A DNA stretch of 5,034 nt from Clostridiales bacterium. GTDB taxonomy: Bacteria > Bacillota > Clostridia > UBA8921. The translations under genes and the position numbers were made by a program. The notes under the pieces were generated by a model. The model searched no databases. It was given only the letters and a program-made list of their open reading frames with translations, and had not been told where the DNA came from. Shown here piece after piece: positions 1 through 5,034 of this stretch. The DNA lies in NCBI GenBank assembly GCA_003535395.1, contig DOHE01000031.1:1-5034 (forward strand). Reading direction: 5' to 3'. Position 1 is the first letter of the stretch. Each line of letters opens with the position of its first letter.

Positions 1-996
1 GATCTGGGAAATGATGGCAAAAAGAAGCACGCTCATGGTAGTGACTTTAACACCGCCAGCCGTGGAACCCGAACCGCCACCTATAAACATAAGAAAAACG
101 GTGATGATCTTGGATAATACATTCATGTTCGTCTGATCGATCGTATTAAAACCGGCAGTACGGGATGTGACAGACTGGAAAAAGGAAGAATGGAGTTTTC
201 CGGCCAAGGAAAGGTCCGCCATGGTGGCAGGATTGTCTTGCTCCACGGCCAGGAACAGCAGTGTACCCGTGACCAGCAGCAGGCAGGTAAAAATCAGCAT
301 CACCCGGCTGTGGTAACTAAGTCTTTTTTCTTTGCGGAGATTGAGGAGATCCTGCCAGATAATGTATCCCAAGCCGCCCAGAATGATCAGAAACGCAATG
401 GTGAGGGTCACCAGCGGGTCGCTTATGTACCCGGTAAGGCTGGCGAATGGGTTCGCGGGAGTTCCCAGAATGTCAAAGCCGGCATTGCAAAAGGCGCTGA
501 CCGCATGAAAGATGCTTACGAAGATGCCCCGCGGGCCAAATTCGGGAATGAAACGGATACTAAGCATCAGAGCTCCGACAAGCTCAATGACAAACATCAA
601 ACCTACTACTTTTTTCCATACCTTCAGAATGTCGCCGAATGAAAAATGATTCAGGGACTCCTGGATCATGAGCATTTCTTTCAGTTTGACTTTGCGCCCC
701 ATCAGAGAAATAAAAAACACGGATAGGGTCACGATCCCAAGCCCTCCGGTTTGTATCAGCAACAGGATCACCACCTGCCCGAAAATGGACCAGTGCGTGG
801 CGGTATCCACCAGCACCAGTCCTGTCACGCAGGAAGCAGAGGTGGCCGTAAACAGGGAAGTCAGCCAGCCGGCGCTGATGCCGGACCGGGAAGCAACAGG
901 CAGGTTCAGTAACAGGGTACCTGTGACGATCAGCAATGTAAACGCAAGCACGATGACGCGAAGCGGTGTCAGGGCTTTACGTATGGATCTTTGCAT
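1..996 (-). CDS. ktrB: KtrB/TrkH-family potassium uptake protein, membrane subunit (3' end off window)
   Basis: This is the ion-conducting subunit of a Ktr/Trk K+ uptake system in the cytoplasmic membrane; in the family it works with a cytoplasmic RCK-domain regulator (KtrA/TrkA). The 332 visible residues contain three of the four pore repeats. Filter 1 is SASCVTGL (53-60), filter 2 is CNAGF (170-174) and filter 3 is SRTAGFNT (278-285). The conserved gating-loop stretch GGGSGSTAGGVK lies at 306-317. Hydrophobic helices alternate with these loops. Filter 1 sits close to the N-terminus, which fits KtrB (about 445 aa) better than the longer TrkH, so roughly the last 110 residues, with the fourth filter, lie beyond the left edge. 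The start at 996 is the only start codon near the N-terminus in this frame; AAGGAG lies upstream at a rather long 13-base spacing. Any ktrA partner is outside the window. The family is certain; the choice of KtrB over TrkH is inference. Confidence 0.93.
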   Translation of the reverse strand, partial: MQRSIRKALTPLRVIVLAFTLLIVTGTLLLNLPVASRSGISAGWLTSLFTATSASCVTGLVLVDTATHWSIFGQVVILLLIQTGGLGIVTLSVFFISLMGRKVKLKEMLMIQESLNHFSFGDILKVWKKVVGLMFVIELVGALMLSIRFIPEFGPRGIFVSIFHAVSAFCNAGFDILGTPANPFASLTGYISDPLVTLTIAFLIILGGLGYIIWQDLLNLRKEKRLSYHSRVMLIFTCLLLVTGTLLFLAVEQDNPATMADLSLAGKLHSSFFQSVTSRTAGFNTIDQTNMNVLSKIITVFLMFIGGGSGSTAGGVKVTTMSVLLFAIISQI

Positions 997-1009
997 ATTG
1001 GGAGTACAT

Positions 1010-1017
1010 CTCCTTCT
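1010..1017 (-). promoter_or_regulatory. Ribosome binding site of ktrB, long spacing
   Basis: The minus strand reads AGAAGGAG, with 13 bases between AAGGAG and the ATG at 996. A closer ATG directly after the GGAG is in another frame and hits a stop after ten codons, so the start at 996 is kept despite the long spacing. Confidence 0.6.
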
Positions 1018-1025
1018 GATGTAGC

Positions 1026-1034
1026 ATTATACCA
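1026..1034 (-). promoter_or_regulatory. Extended -10 promoter of ktrB
   Basis: The minus strand reads TGGTATAAT, a perfect TATAAT with an extended TGn element. No good -35 hexamer is present at 16-18 bases, which is tolerated by extended -10 promoters of the main sigma factor. Transcription would start near 1019, leaving a leader of only about 20 bases. That is too short for a c-di-AMP (ydaO-type) riboswitch such as those that control K+ uptake in many Firmicutes. Confidence 0.65.
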
Positions 1035-1051
1035 CAACTGGAATTCAATTC

Positions 1052-1064
1052 ATTGTAAAACAAT
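1052..1064. repeat. Short inverted repeat ATTGT-AAA-ACAAT
   Basis: Two 5-base arms surround a 3-base centre, about 20 bases upstream of the ktrB -10 element and 33 bases before the divergent gene at 1097. The place suits a small operator, but the arms are short and the region is AT-rich, so chance is a real possibility. Confidence 0.25.
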
Positions 1065-1086
1065 AACAAAATTTCCGAATAATTAT

Positions 1087-1091
1087 GGAGG
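1087..1091 (+). promoter_or_regulatory. Ribosome binding site that selects the start at 1097
   Basis: GGAGG lies five bases before the ATG at 1097. An in-frame ATG at 1085 overlaps this motif and has no ribosome binding site of its own, so 1097 is preferred. Confidence 0.5.
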
Positions 1092-1096
1092 ATTTG

Positions 1097-1402
1097 ATGG
1101 ATATTATACAGAAAGCGGCCGATATCCGCAAATCGCGAAAGGCAGGGGACAGGATGTTTTGCAGAACCTGTAAGAATTTTGATCCGTCTAGAAACAAAAA
1201 ATCGGTTGTGGATGGGAATTCCGGATTTTCAATGGAAGCATCGGATGAATTTGCCTCATTATCCGGGGATGAAGGATTTATGTCAGGAACCTGTTCCATT
1301 GCAGGGAATGCATGCAGGGAGACGGATCGATGCAGCTGTGGAGGGTATGTCCGGAGAAAGCCCCGCAGCGAATCGGGAACAAGCTGGCAGGAAACAAGCT
1401 GA
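1097..1402 (+). CDS. Small six-cysteine protein of unknown function
   Basis: The predicted protein has 101 residues. I do not recognise the family. Its N-terminus is basic and probably helical (MDIIQKAADIRKSRKAGDR). A CxxC pair follows in MFCRTCKNFD, then a polar acidic/Ser-rich stretch, then four more cysteines in GTCSIAGNACRETDRCSCGG, and a basic tail. The spacing of the cysteines looks like a small metal-binding (zinc or Fe-S) or redox fold rather than random sequence. No signal peptide or membrane segment is seen, so it should be cytoplasmic. The start at 1097 is chosen for its GGAGG ribosome binding site. It is divergent from ktrB, separated by about 100 AT-rich bases, and convergent with the spore-protein gene. 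Support for it being a gene is the ribosome binding site and the ordered cysteines; there is no recognised homology. Confidence 0.5.
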   Translation: MDIIQKAADIRKSRKAGDRMFCRTCKNFDPSRNKKSVVDGNSGFSMEASDEFASLSGDEGFMSGTCSIAGNACRETDRCSCGGYVRRKPRSESGTSWQETS

Positions 1403-1422
1403 CTGCAGGCGGATCAGGAACA

Positions 1423-1456
1423 AATGAAAGGGAAAGCTTTCGCTTCCCCTTTCATT
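1423..1456 (-). terminator. Hairpin terminator downstream of the SASP gene
   Basis: Two 15-base arms enclose a 4-base loop. In minus-strand RNA all 15 positions pair (one G-U), and the loop is GAAA closed by C-G, a very stable GNRA tetraloop. In plus-strand RNA the same site has an A-C mismatch and a UUUC loop. The asymmetry shows that the hairpin is built for minus-strand transcripts, so it should end the spore-protein message 42 bases after its stop codon. The following U tract is weak (AUUUGUU). It may also stop reads from the plus-strand gene ending at 1402. Confidence 0.65.
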
Positions 1457-1497
1457 ACTTGCTGCATTTCTCACCGGATCAACGAATACGCTTGCTG

Positions 1498-1668
1498 TTA
1501 TTTGCCGGTATACTGCTGGAATACCTTCCGGACGATGTTTCCACCGATACGGCCTGCGTCCCTGGCTGAAATGTCACCGTTGTAACCCTGCTTCAGTGTA
1601 ACACCCAGCTGGTTGGCGACTTCGTATTTCATGTTGTCAAAATAGGTCTTGGAATAATTCAAATCCAT
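1498..1668 (-). CDS. Alpha/beta-type small acid-soluble spore protein (SASP)
   Basis: This 56-residue protein belongs to the alpha/beta SASP family, which coats and protects the DNA of dormant spores and is degraded to amino acids at germination. The sequence shows KYEVANQLGVTLKQGYNGD (14-32), then SARDAGRIGGNIVRKV (34-49), the two conserved blocks of the family, including the G-x2-GG-x2-V DNA-binding region. E16-V17-A18 fits the cleavage preference of the germination protease GPR (Glu at P1, hydrophobic P1', Ala at P2'). It is shorter than the usual 60-70 residues because both termini are brief. The start is fixed by a strong AGGAGGTG ribosome binding site. In the family, expression is in the forespore under sigma-G; I could not place such a promoter here. 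A terminator follows. The host should therefore be an endospore former. The exact ssp paralogue cannot be named. Confidence 0.93.
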   Translation of the reverse strand: MDLNYSKTYFDNMKYEVANQLGVTLKQGYNGDISARDAGRIGGNIVRKVFQQYTGK

Positions 1669-1674
1669 GTTTTC

Positions 1675-1682
1675 CACCTCCT
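1675..1682 (-). promoter_or_regulatory. Strong ribosome binding site of the SASP gene
   Basis: The minus strand reads AGGAGGTG, six bases from the ATG at 1668. It is a near-perfect match to the 16S rRNA tail, as expected for a protein made in very large amounts. Confidence 0.85.
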
Positions 1683-1723
1683 GCGATTATTCTTTGCAAC
1701 GTTGGACAGTTTATGAGTTGTAA

Positions 1724-1740
1724 TTTTTGGCTTCCAAAAA
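1724..1740. repeat. Inverted repeat TTTTTGG-CTT-CCAAAAA between divergent genes
   Basis: Two perfect 7-base arms surround a 3-base centre. The site lies 56 bases from the SASP start and 84 bases from the carboxypeptidase start, so it could be a shared operator. It is not a terminator for a known gene, because the genes on both sides point away from it. A perfect 8-base palindrome, CAACGTTG, is nearby at 1697-1704. No regulator can be named. Confidence 0.35.
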
Positions 1741-1808
1741 GTTTCCGCAAGCGAATAAAAATTGAAAGCGGTCATAAATTTTAAAACGGGACAGTGATCC
1801 CTGGTAAC

Positions 1809-1815
1809 GGGGAGG
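1809..1815 (+). promoter_or_regulatory. Ribosome binding site that selects the carboxypeptidase start
   Basis: GGGGAGG lies eight bases before the ATG at 1824. A GTG at 1794 extends the frame by ten residues but has no comparable site, and the added residues would precede a normal signal peptide. The ATG at 1824 is preferred. Confidence 0.75.
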
Positions 1816-1823
1816 CCGGCACA

Positions 1824-2960
1824 ATGAGTCAACCGTTCAGCTCAGTCGGACGGAAAGTCATTTCCGCTTTGATCATGCTTCTTTTACTGACAGTGGTACG
1901 CCCTGCCGCTGCTCTCCAAATCATGGAGTCCCAGGCTGCGATCCTGGTGGAACGCAGCACCGGCAGGGTGCTCTACGAAAAAAATGCAGATGTAAAAATG
2001 AGTATCGCCAGTACAACAAAAATCATGACAGCAGTGGTCGTGCTTGAAAGAGGGACATTATCCGACAGCGTTACAATAAGCGCCAGGGCTTCTCAGGTCT
2101 GGGGTTCGGAGATCAAGCTCAAAGCCGGGGAAAAACTTCCTCTGGAAGAGCTTCTGTACGGACTGCTGCTGGAGTCCGGCAATGACGCAGCCATCGCGCT
2201 TGCAGAACATATCGGGGGTTCGGTGGAGGCCTTTGTGGAGCTCATGAACGACAAAGCCGCTGAAATCGGTGCCGCAGATACCCATTTTGCCAATCCGCAT
2301 GGCCTGGATGCACTGGAGCATTACTCCACTGCCCGGGATATGGCACTTATCGCCCGGTATGCGCTCAACGATTCTGTTTTTGCCAGAATCGTATCCACGA
2401 GGGAAAAGCATATCACCGGAGGCAGGTATCTGGGGAACACCAATGAACTGCTAAGCACCCTTGCGGGAGCAGACGGCATCAAGACCGGATATACCTCCGG
2501 CGCAGGGCGCTGCCTGGTGGCTTCAGCGACAAGAAACGGTCTTGGACTCATTACCGTCGTACTAAACAGCCCGACCCGGGAGAAAAGGGCACTGGGCAGC
2601 AAAAAAATGCTGGAGTGGGGTTTTCAAAATTATCAGATACATACCCTGGCTGAGGATGGGGAGGAAGTGGTGCGGATCAAAGTTAAAAAAGGGCAGATCC
2701 CGGAAATCCCCCTGATCACATCGGGAAGTCTTCGCTATCCTTTGACGGAATATGAGTATACATACATCCAGTCTGAACAGCATGTCCCCGAACAGATCAT
2801 CCCCCCGGTCCGGCCAGGTCAGACCGTGGGAAAACTGACATATCAGGTGGACGGGAAGGTAATTGCAGAAATTGATCTGATTTCCCCTGTCGGGGTCCAA
2901 CCTAAAAACTACAGAGATTTTTTTACTCAAGTACTTGCGTTCATAACAAAGATATTGTAA
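1824..2960 (+). CDS. D-alanyl-D-alanine carboxypeptidase, peptidase S11 (DacF/DacB-like penicillin-binding protein)
   Basis: This enzyme removes the terminal D-alanine from peptidoglycan pentapeptides outside the membrane, limiting cross-linking; penicillins acylate its active serine. The predicted precursor is 378 residues, close to the 380-390 of Bacillus DacF and DacB. A signal peptide covers residues 1-30: a basic start (GRK at 9-11), a hydrophobic core (12-25), and a likely cut after AAA (28-30). All three active-site motifs are present: STTK (63-66, catalytic Ser63 and Lys66), SGN (118-120) and KTG (220-222). Residues from about 274 to 358 form a beta-rich PBP5_C-type domain, and the last 16 or so could be an amphipathic membrane anchor. 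The gene is divergent from the SASP gene, and no terminator separates it from the TadE-like gene 41 bases downstream. A sporulation role in cortex formation fits the neighbourhood, but a vegetative role is equally possible, so no symbol is given. Confidence 0.95.
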   Translation: MSQPFSSVGRKVISALIMLLLLTVVRPAAALQIMESQAAILVERSTGRVLYEKNADVKMSIASTTKIMTAVVVLERGTLSDSVTISARASQVWGSEIKLKAGEKLPLEELLYGLLLESGNDAAIALAEHIGGSVEAFVELMNDKAAEIGAADTHFANPHGLDALEHYSTARDMALIARYALNDSVFARIVSTREKHITGGRYLGNTNELLSTLAGADGIKTGYTSGAGRCLVASATRNGLGLITVVLNSPTREKRALGSKKMLEWGFQNYQIHTLAEDGEEVVRIKVKKGQIPEIPLITSGSLRYPLTEYEYTYIQSEQHVPEQIIPPVRPGQTVGKLTYQVDGKVIAEIDLISPVGVQPKNYRDFFTQVLAFITKIL

Positions 2961-3001
2961 AATTAATCCAAAGAAACCAAAAAATTCAAAAGGCAAGCCA
3001 A

Positions 3002-3496
3002 ATGAATCACGCTGCAGCCCTAAATTTTGATAATAAAACAAGCCCTCCAATCCGCCATCCATATGATCGGCAGCGGCCTGCCGGCGGCCGGCACAACCGG
3101 GGAAGTATGGTGGCGGAAGCTGCACTGGTTCTTCCGATTGTTATGATTTTAATGCTGCTTTTTATATCCGGGACGATCCGGGCTGCACAAAAAGCGGCTT
3201 TGTTTGCATGTGTTTCCCTCAATGTTCATGACAGCATTGGTTCCGGGCCTATTGTACCGGATTGGGCGGATTTTGTGCTGTCTGTATCTGAAGACAATCA
3301 GAAAACTGAGATGACCCGGAAGGCCAGCGCTTCATGCACAGCCTTGACCCGTTTTCCAGGTGGGGAAAGACTGCACAGCCAGCTGGCAGTGACAACCTAT
3401 GATCCGGTCCGGTTTACCCGGGATCTGGAATCCGGGATCAAAATTACAGCGGATGTTTTTCGGTTTTTCAGACAACTGCCCGGAGGAGAAAAATGA
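3002..3496 (+). CDS. TadE-like protein with prepilin-type N-terminal motif
   Basis: This 164-residue protein resembles TadE-type pseudopilins, minor proteins associated with Flp/Tad pilus secretion systems. A 33-residue hydrophilic, basic leader, ending RHNRG, precedes SMVAEAALVLP (35-45) and a hydrophobic helix to about residue 56. Gly34 followed by Glu39 at the +5 position is the classic prepilin peptidase pattern; TadE proteins are known to be cut by the TadV/CpaA-type peptidase. The remaining 100 residues would lie outside the membrane and show no motif I recognise. The start has a moderate site (AAAAGG, 8 bases away); an internal ATG at residue 36 would destroy the motif and is rejected. 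The stop overlaps the next start as ATGA, which points to translational coupling. No TadA, TadB, TadC or peptidase gene is in the window. Confidence 0.75.
   Translation: MNHAAALNFDNKTSPPIRHPYDRQRPAGGRHNRGSMVAEAALVLPIVMILMLLFISGTIRAAQKAALFACVSLNVHDSIGSGPIVPDWADFVLSVSEDNQKTEMTRKASASCTALTRFPGGERLHSQLAVTTYDPVRFTRDLESGIKITADVFRFFRQLPGGEK
3482..3488 (+). promoter_or_regulatory. Ribosome binding site of the DUF5702-like gene, inside the TadE-like gene
   Basis: GGAGGAG lies within the last codons of the TadE-like gene, four to six bases before the ATG at 3493. With the ATGA overlap it supports coupled translation and a matched output of the two proteins. Confidence 0.7.
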
Positions 3497-4587
3497 GACA
3501 GCACACCGGTTTTTTACATCAGAGGGAAGGTACGGCCACCCTGTTGGCGGTCGTCATGCTTTTAGCCATAATAACCTCTGTATTCCTGGCAGGGGATGCA
3601 TGGGGATATGCCAGCGCCGGGGAACTGCTGGCGAACGGGATAAACGCGGGGATGCGCTCCGTTATGGCCGGTTTTGATACTGCATTTATGTCTGATTATG
3701 ATTTATATGCCCGGTATGCACCAGGGGGGGCAACCGAAATGGGGCAGGTATTTCGCAAATATTTGGCAGCCAACCTGAAAACAGCCGGACTTGTATCCGG
3801 ATCGATGAAAAAAATGGATATCCAGCATGCTGAAATGCAACAGATTTACGATCTTTCCATGATCTCCGTCTTTCGGGAACAGGCAAAAGAAGCAGGCAGC
3901 CGGTATACCTGGATCCTTCTTGAACAGGAGGCATTCCGCATGCTGAAGGTCCTTGCAGAAAAATTTGGGGAACAGGGTAGCGCAGATGTTTCTGCGGAAC
4001 TTAACGGAACTTTGTCCCGGGGATTTCCTTTTGGGGCACTGCTTCAGGAGCTGGATGCAGAATTGCTCCTGGATTTTTTCAAAAAGCTGGCAACGGATAT
4101 GGGGGAACTGACACGCCGTATCCCAGGGAAATGGCTTTCTCAGCCATCGGAGCAGGAACCGGTGTCTGATGAAGAGGCAAATCAGGTGCTTCTTGCATTT
4201 CCGGAATCTGTTTTTGTCAAGGGATTGGGAACAGATGGATTTCTAAACGGAGTACAGCAGCTTTTGGAAAATGGCTTGGACAAGCTATCCCTTACCGCAT
4301 ATGCGCTGGAGAATCTAAGTTATTTCGGGAGTGGCGAACGGGTCGGCCGGTATTTCAGCCAAGGGCAGGTTGAGTACCTCCTCTGCGGAGAGAGGATGCA
4401 GCTGACCAACCTGGTCAAGGTGGCGGCCGAAATCCTTTATATCCGGTTTCTGCTGGACACTCTCGCTTTTTTTATCCGGAACGGGGATCCTATTCTGCAT
4501 ATTCGTGTCCTCTCCAGCTCAGTCTACTTTTTCGCCCAGCGCGGTCAGTTCATCCACCGCTACCCACCAATCAGGATGCCAGAATAG
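3493..4587 (+). CDS. DUF5702-like membrane-anchored protein, probably truncated by a chimeric junction
   Basis: The open frame has 364 residues. It resembles DUF5702-type proteins of Clostridia, which are found next to TadE/TadG-like genes; their function is unknown. An N-terminal region with GTATLLAVVMLLAI (13-26) forms one membrane helix to about residue 33. It is followed by family-like text: INAGMRSVMAGFD, SDYDLYARY, a long helical middle, then YALENLSYF and QGQVEYLLCG, and LYIRFLLDTL just before the break. The bulk should lie outside the membrane. GATC at 4486 falls on codon 332 (Asp). The last 32 residues are read from a different DNA and run antisense to the TPR gene from 4519, so they are very likely artificial and the true C-terminus is missing. 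Gly13 precedes the helix but there is no Glu at +5, so prepilin-type cleavage is doubtful. Confidence 0.7.
   Translation: MRQHTGFLHQREGTATLLAVVMLLAIITSVFLAGDAWGYASAGELLANGINAGMRSVMAGFDTAFMSDYDLYARYAPGGATEMGQVFRKYLAANLKTAGLVSGSMKKMDIQHAEMQQIYDLSMISVFREQAKEAGSRYTWILLEQEAFRMLKVLAEKFGEQGSADVSAELNGTLSRGFPFGALLQELDAELLLDFFKKLATDMGELTRRIPGKWLSQPSEQEPVSDEEANQVLLAFPESVFVKGLGTDGFLNGVQQLLENGLDKLSLTAYALENLSYFGSGERVGRYFSQGQVEYLLCGERMQLTNLVKVAAEILYIRFLLDTLAFFIRNGDPILHIRVLSSSVYFFAQRGQFIHRYPPIRMPE
4485..4490. other. GGATCC site at probable chimeric junction
   Basis: Left of this site the plus strand encodes a Firmicute-type DUF5702-like protein without its C-terminus. Right of it, within 30 bases, a minus-strand TPR gene of Chloroflexi type ends. 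The window also begins with GATC and ends with GAT. Co-ligation of two Sau3AI fragments into a BamHI-type site would explain all of this. The exact break could lie a few bases away. Confidence 0.6.
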
Positions 4588-5034
4588 CGCCTGCTTGAAG
4601 CTGTCAATTGCCTGGTCGCGTAAACCCAGTTTGACCTCTGCCCGACCTTTCCAGACCCAGGTCTCTGGGATGGCGTCTTCGGGCGTTTTATCGAGGGTTT
4701 GCTTGGTCAGGGTATACAGATCCTGGTAGCGCTGCAAATAGTAATAGGCATAATATGGACCGGTCTGATACCAGAGCATGCGCCACGGGCGTTCTTCTTC
4801 CTTGAGAGTCGCGTAAATGCGGAAAGCCTGATCATACGACTCTCCCGCGCATAGGTAATCGTTCAGTTCCACGCAGATCGAACCGCGGCTGTACCAGATA
4901 AAGAATTGATCCAATCCCTCGCGTTCATAAAGCTGGCTGCTGACCAGGTCGAGCGTGTATTCTTTATTGTATTGGGCATCCATCTGAGCGCCCAGGATGT
5001 CATAGACCTCCTGCTGGCGTTCATAAGGGAAGAT
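4519..5034 (-). CDS. TPR-repeat protein, C-terminal part (5' end off window)
   Basis: The frame is open to the right edge and ends with TGA at 4519, giving 171 residues of the C-terminus. About three tetratricopeptide-like helix pairs can be seen. The clearest is the last, with WVWKGRAEVKLGLRDQAID then FKQALFWHP, matching the W-x2-x-G, A and P positions of TPR units. Earlier ones are WYSRGSICVELNDY and the aromatic-rich WRMLWYQTGPYYAYYYLQRY. This last stretch resembles, from memory, the TPR tail of C39-peptidase-like proteins in Anaerolineae. TPRs bind partner proteins. An internal ATG at 4983 is not taken as the start, because the frame and TPR-like sequence continue upstream (FPYERQQEVYDILGAQ) and no suitable ribosome binding site precedes it. 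The N-terminal domain, and so the function, is outside the window. Confidence 0.75.
   Translation of the reverse strand: MFPYERQQEVYDILGAQMDAQYNKEYTLDLVSSQLYEREGLDQFFIWYSRGSICVELNDYLCAGESYDQAFRIYATLKEEERPWRMLWYQTGPYYAYYYLQRYQDLYTLTKQTLDKTPEDAIPETWVWKGRAEVKLGLRDQAIDSFKQALFWHPDWWVAVDELTALGEKVD

Noticed and set aside
190..1024. Plus-strand open frames of 150 and 118 residues
   Set aside because: They are antisense to the ktrB coding region, which has clear K+ channel motifs on the minus strand; their translations are low-complexity and polar with no family likeness.
1045..1474. Minus-strand open frames at 1045-1299 and 1283-1474
   Set aside because: They lie antisense to the 1097-1402 gene, and the second also crosses the terminator hairpin; neither has a convincing ribosome binding site or motif.
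1179..1569. Plus-strand open frames at 1179-1427 and 1312-1569
   Set aside because: The first overlaps the six-cysteine gene in another frame, and the second runs antisense through the SASP gene; neither has a ribosome binding site or recognisable motif.
1685..1715. Possible sigma-G promoter for the SASP gene on the minus strand (TCATA, then AAGAATA)
   Set aside because: The match is poor, and the transcript would begin inside the ribosome binding site.
1753..1779. Possible sigma-F/sigma-G promoter for the carboxypeptidase (GAATA, 15 bases, CATAAAT)
   Set aside because: The spacing is shorter than the 17-18 bases usual for sigma-G, and the last two bases of the -10 do not fit; not enough to call.
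1794..1823. GTG start at 1794 for the carboxypeptidase
   Set aside because: It lacks a good ribosome binding site; the ATG at 1824 has GGGGAGG at eight bases and begins a normal signal peptide.
2058..3222. Minus-strand frames of 66 to 187 residues under the carboxypeptidase and TadE-like genes
   Set aside because: They are antisense shadows of genes with intact catalytic and prepilin motifs on the plus strand.
4505..4729. Plus-strand 74-residue open frame
   Set aside because: It is antisense to the TPR gene and has a low-complexity Ser-rich translation.

Overview
The window looks like two unrelated pieces of DNA joined at a GGATCC site (4485-4490). The left piece, about 4.49 kb, comes from an endospore-forming, Clostridia-like Firmicute. 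The evidence is an alpha/beta-type small acid-soluble spore protein, strong AGGAGG-type ribosome binding sites, a Ktr/Trk potassium transporter gene, an S11 D-Ala-D-Ala carboxypeptidase of the DacF/DacB kind, and a TadE-like plus DUF5702-like pair of the sort seen in Clostridia. The right piece, about 0.55 kb, carries the 3' end of a TPR protein whose sequence resembles the TPR tails of C39-peptidase-like proteins in Anaerolineae (Chloroflexi). Both groups are common in anaerobic, methanogenic communities. The window starts with GATC, ends with GAT, and has GGATCC at the break, which is what a Sau3AI/BamHI cloning chimera would look like.

Layout. 1-996 (-): 5' part of a KtrB/TrkH-type K+ channel subunit, running off the left edge, with a good extended -10 promoter and a short leader. 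1097-1402 (+): small six-cysteine protein of unknown function, divergent from ktrB. 1423-1456: hairpin that pairs fully only in minus-strand RNA, so it is probably the terminator of the spore-protein gene. 1498-1668 (-): 56-residue alpha/beta SASP. 1669-1823: AT-rich divergent intergenic region containing a perfect 7-bp inverted repeat. 1824-2960 (+): secreted D-alanyl-D-alanine carboxypeptidase. 3002-3496 (+): TadE-like protein with a prepilin-type motif. 3493-4587 (+): DUF5702-like membrane-anchored protein, overlapping the previous gene by ATGA; its native sequence probably stops at the 4485-4490 junction. 4519-5034 (-): TPR protein, open to the right edge.

How the genes relate. The carboxypeptidase, TadE-like and DUF5702-like genes lie in one direction with a 41-base gap, then a 4-base overlap, and no terminator between them, so they probably form one transcription unit concerned with the cell envelope. 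The SASP and carboxypeptidase genes are divergent and both fit a sporulation setting, but no sporulation promoter could be assigned with confidence. I see no CRISPR array, tRNA, rRNA or insertion sequence. The points most worth a second look are the chimeric junction, the peptidase/TadE/DUF5702 cluster, and the unknown six-cysteine protein.
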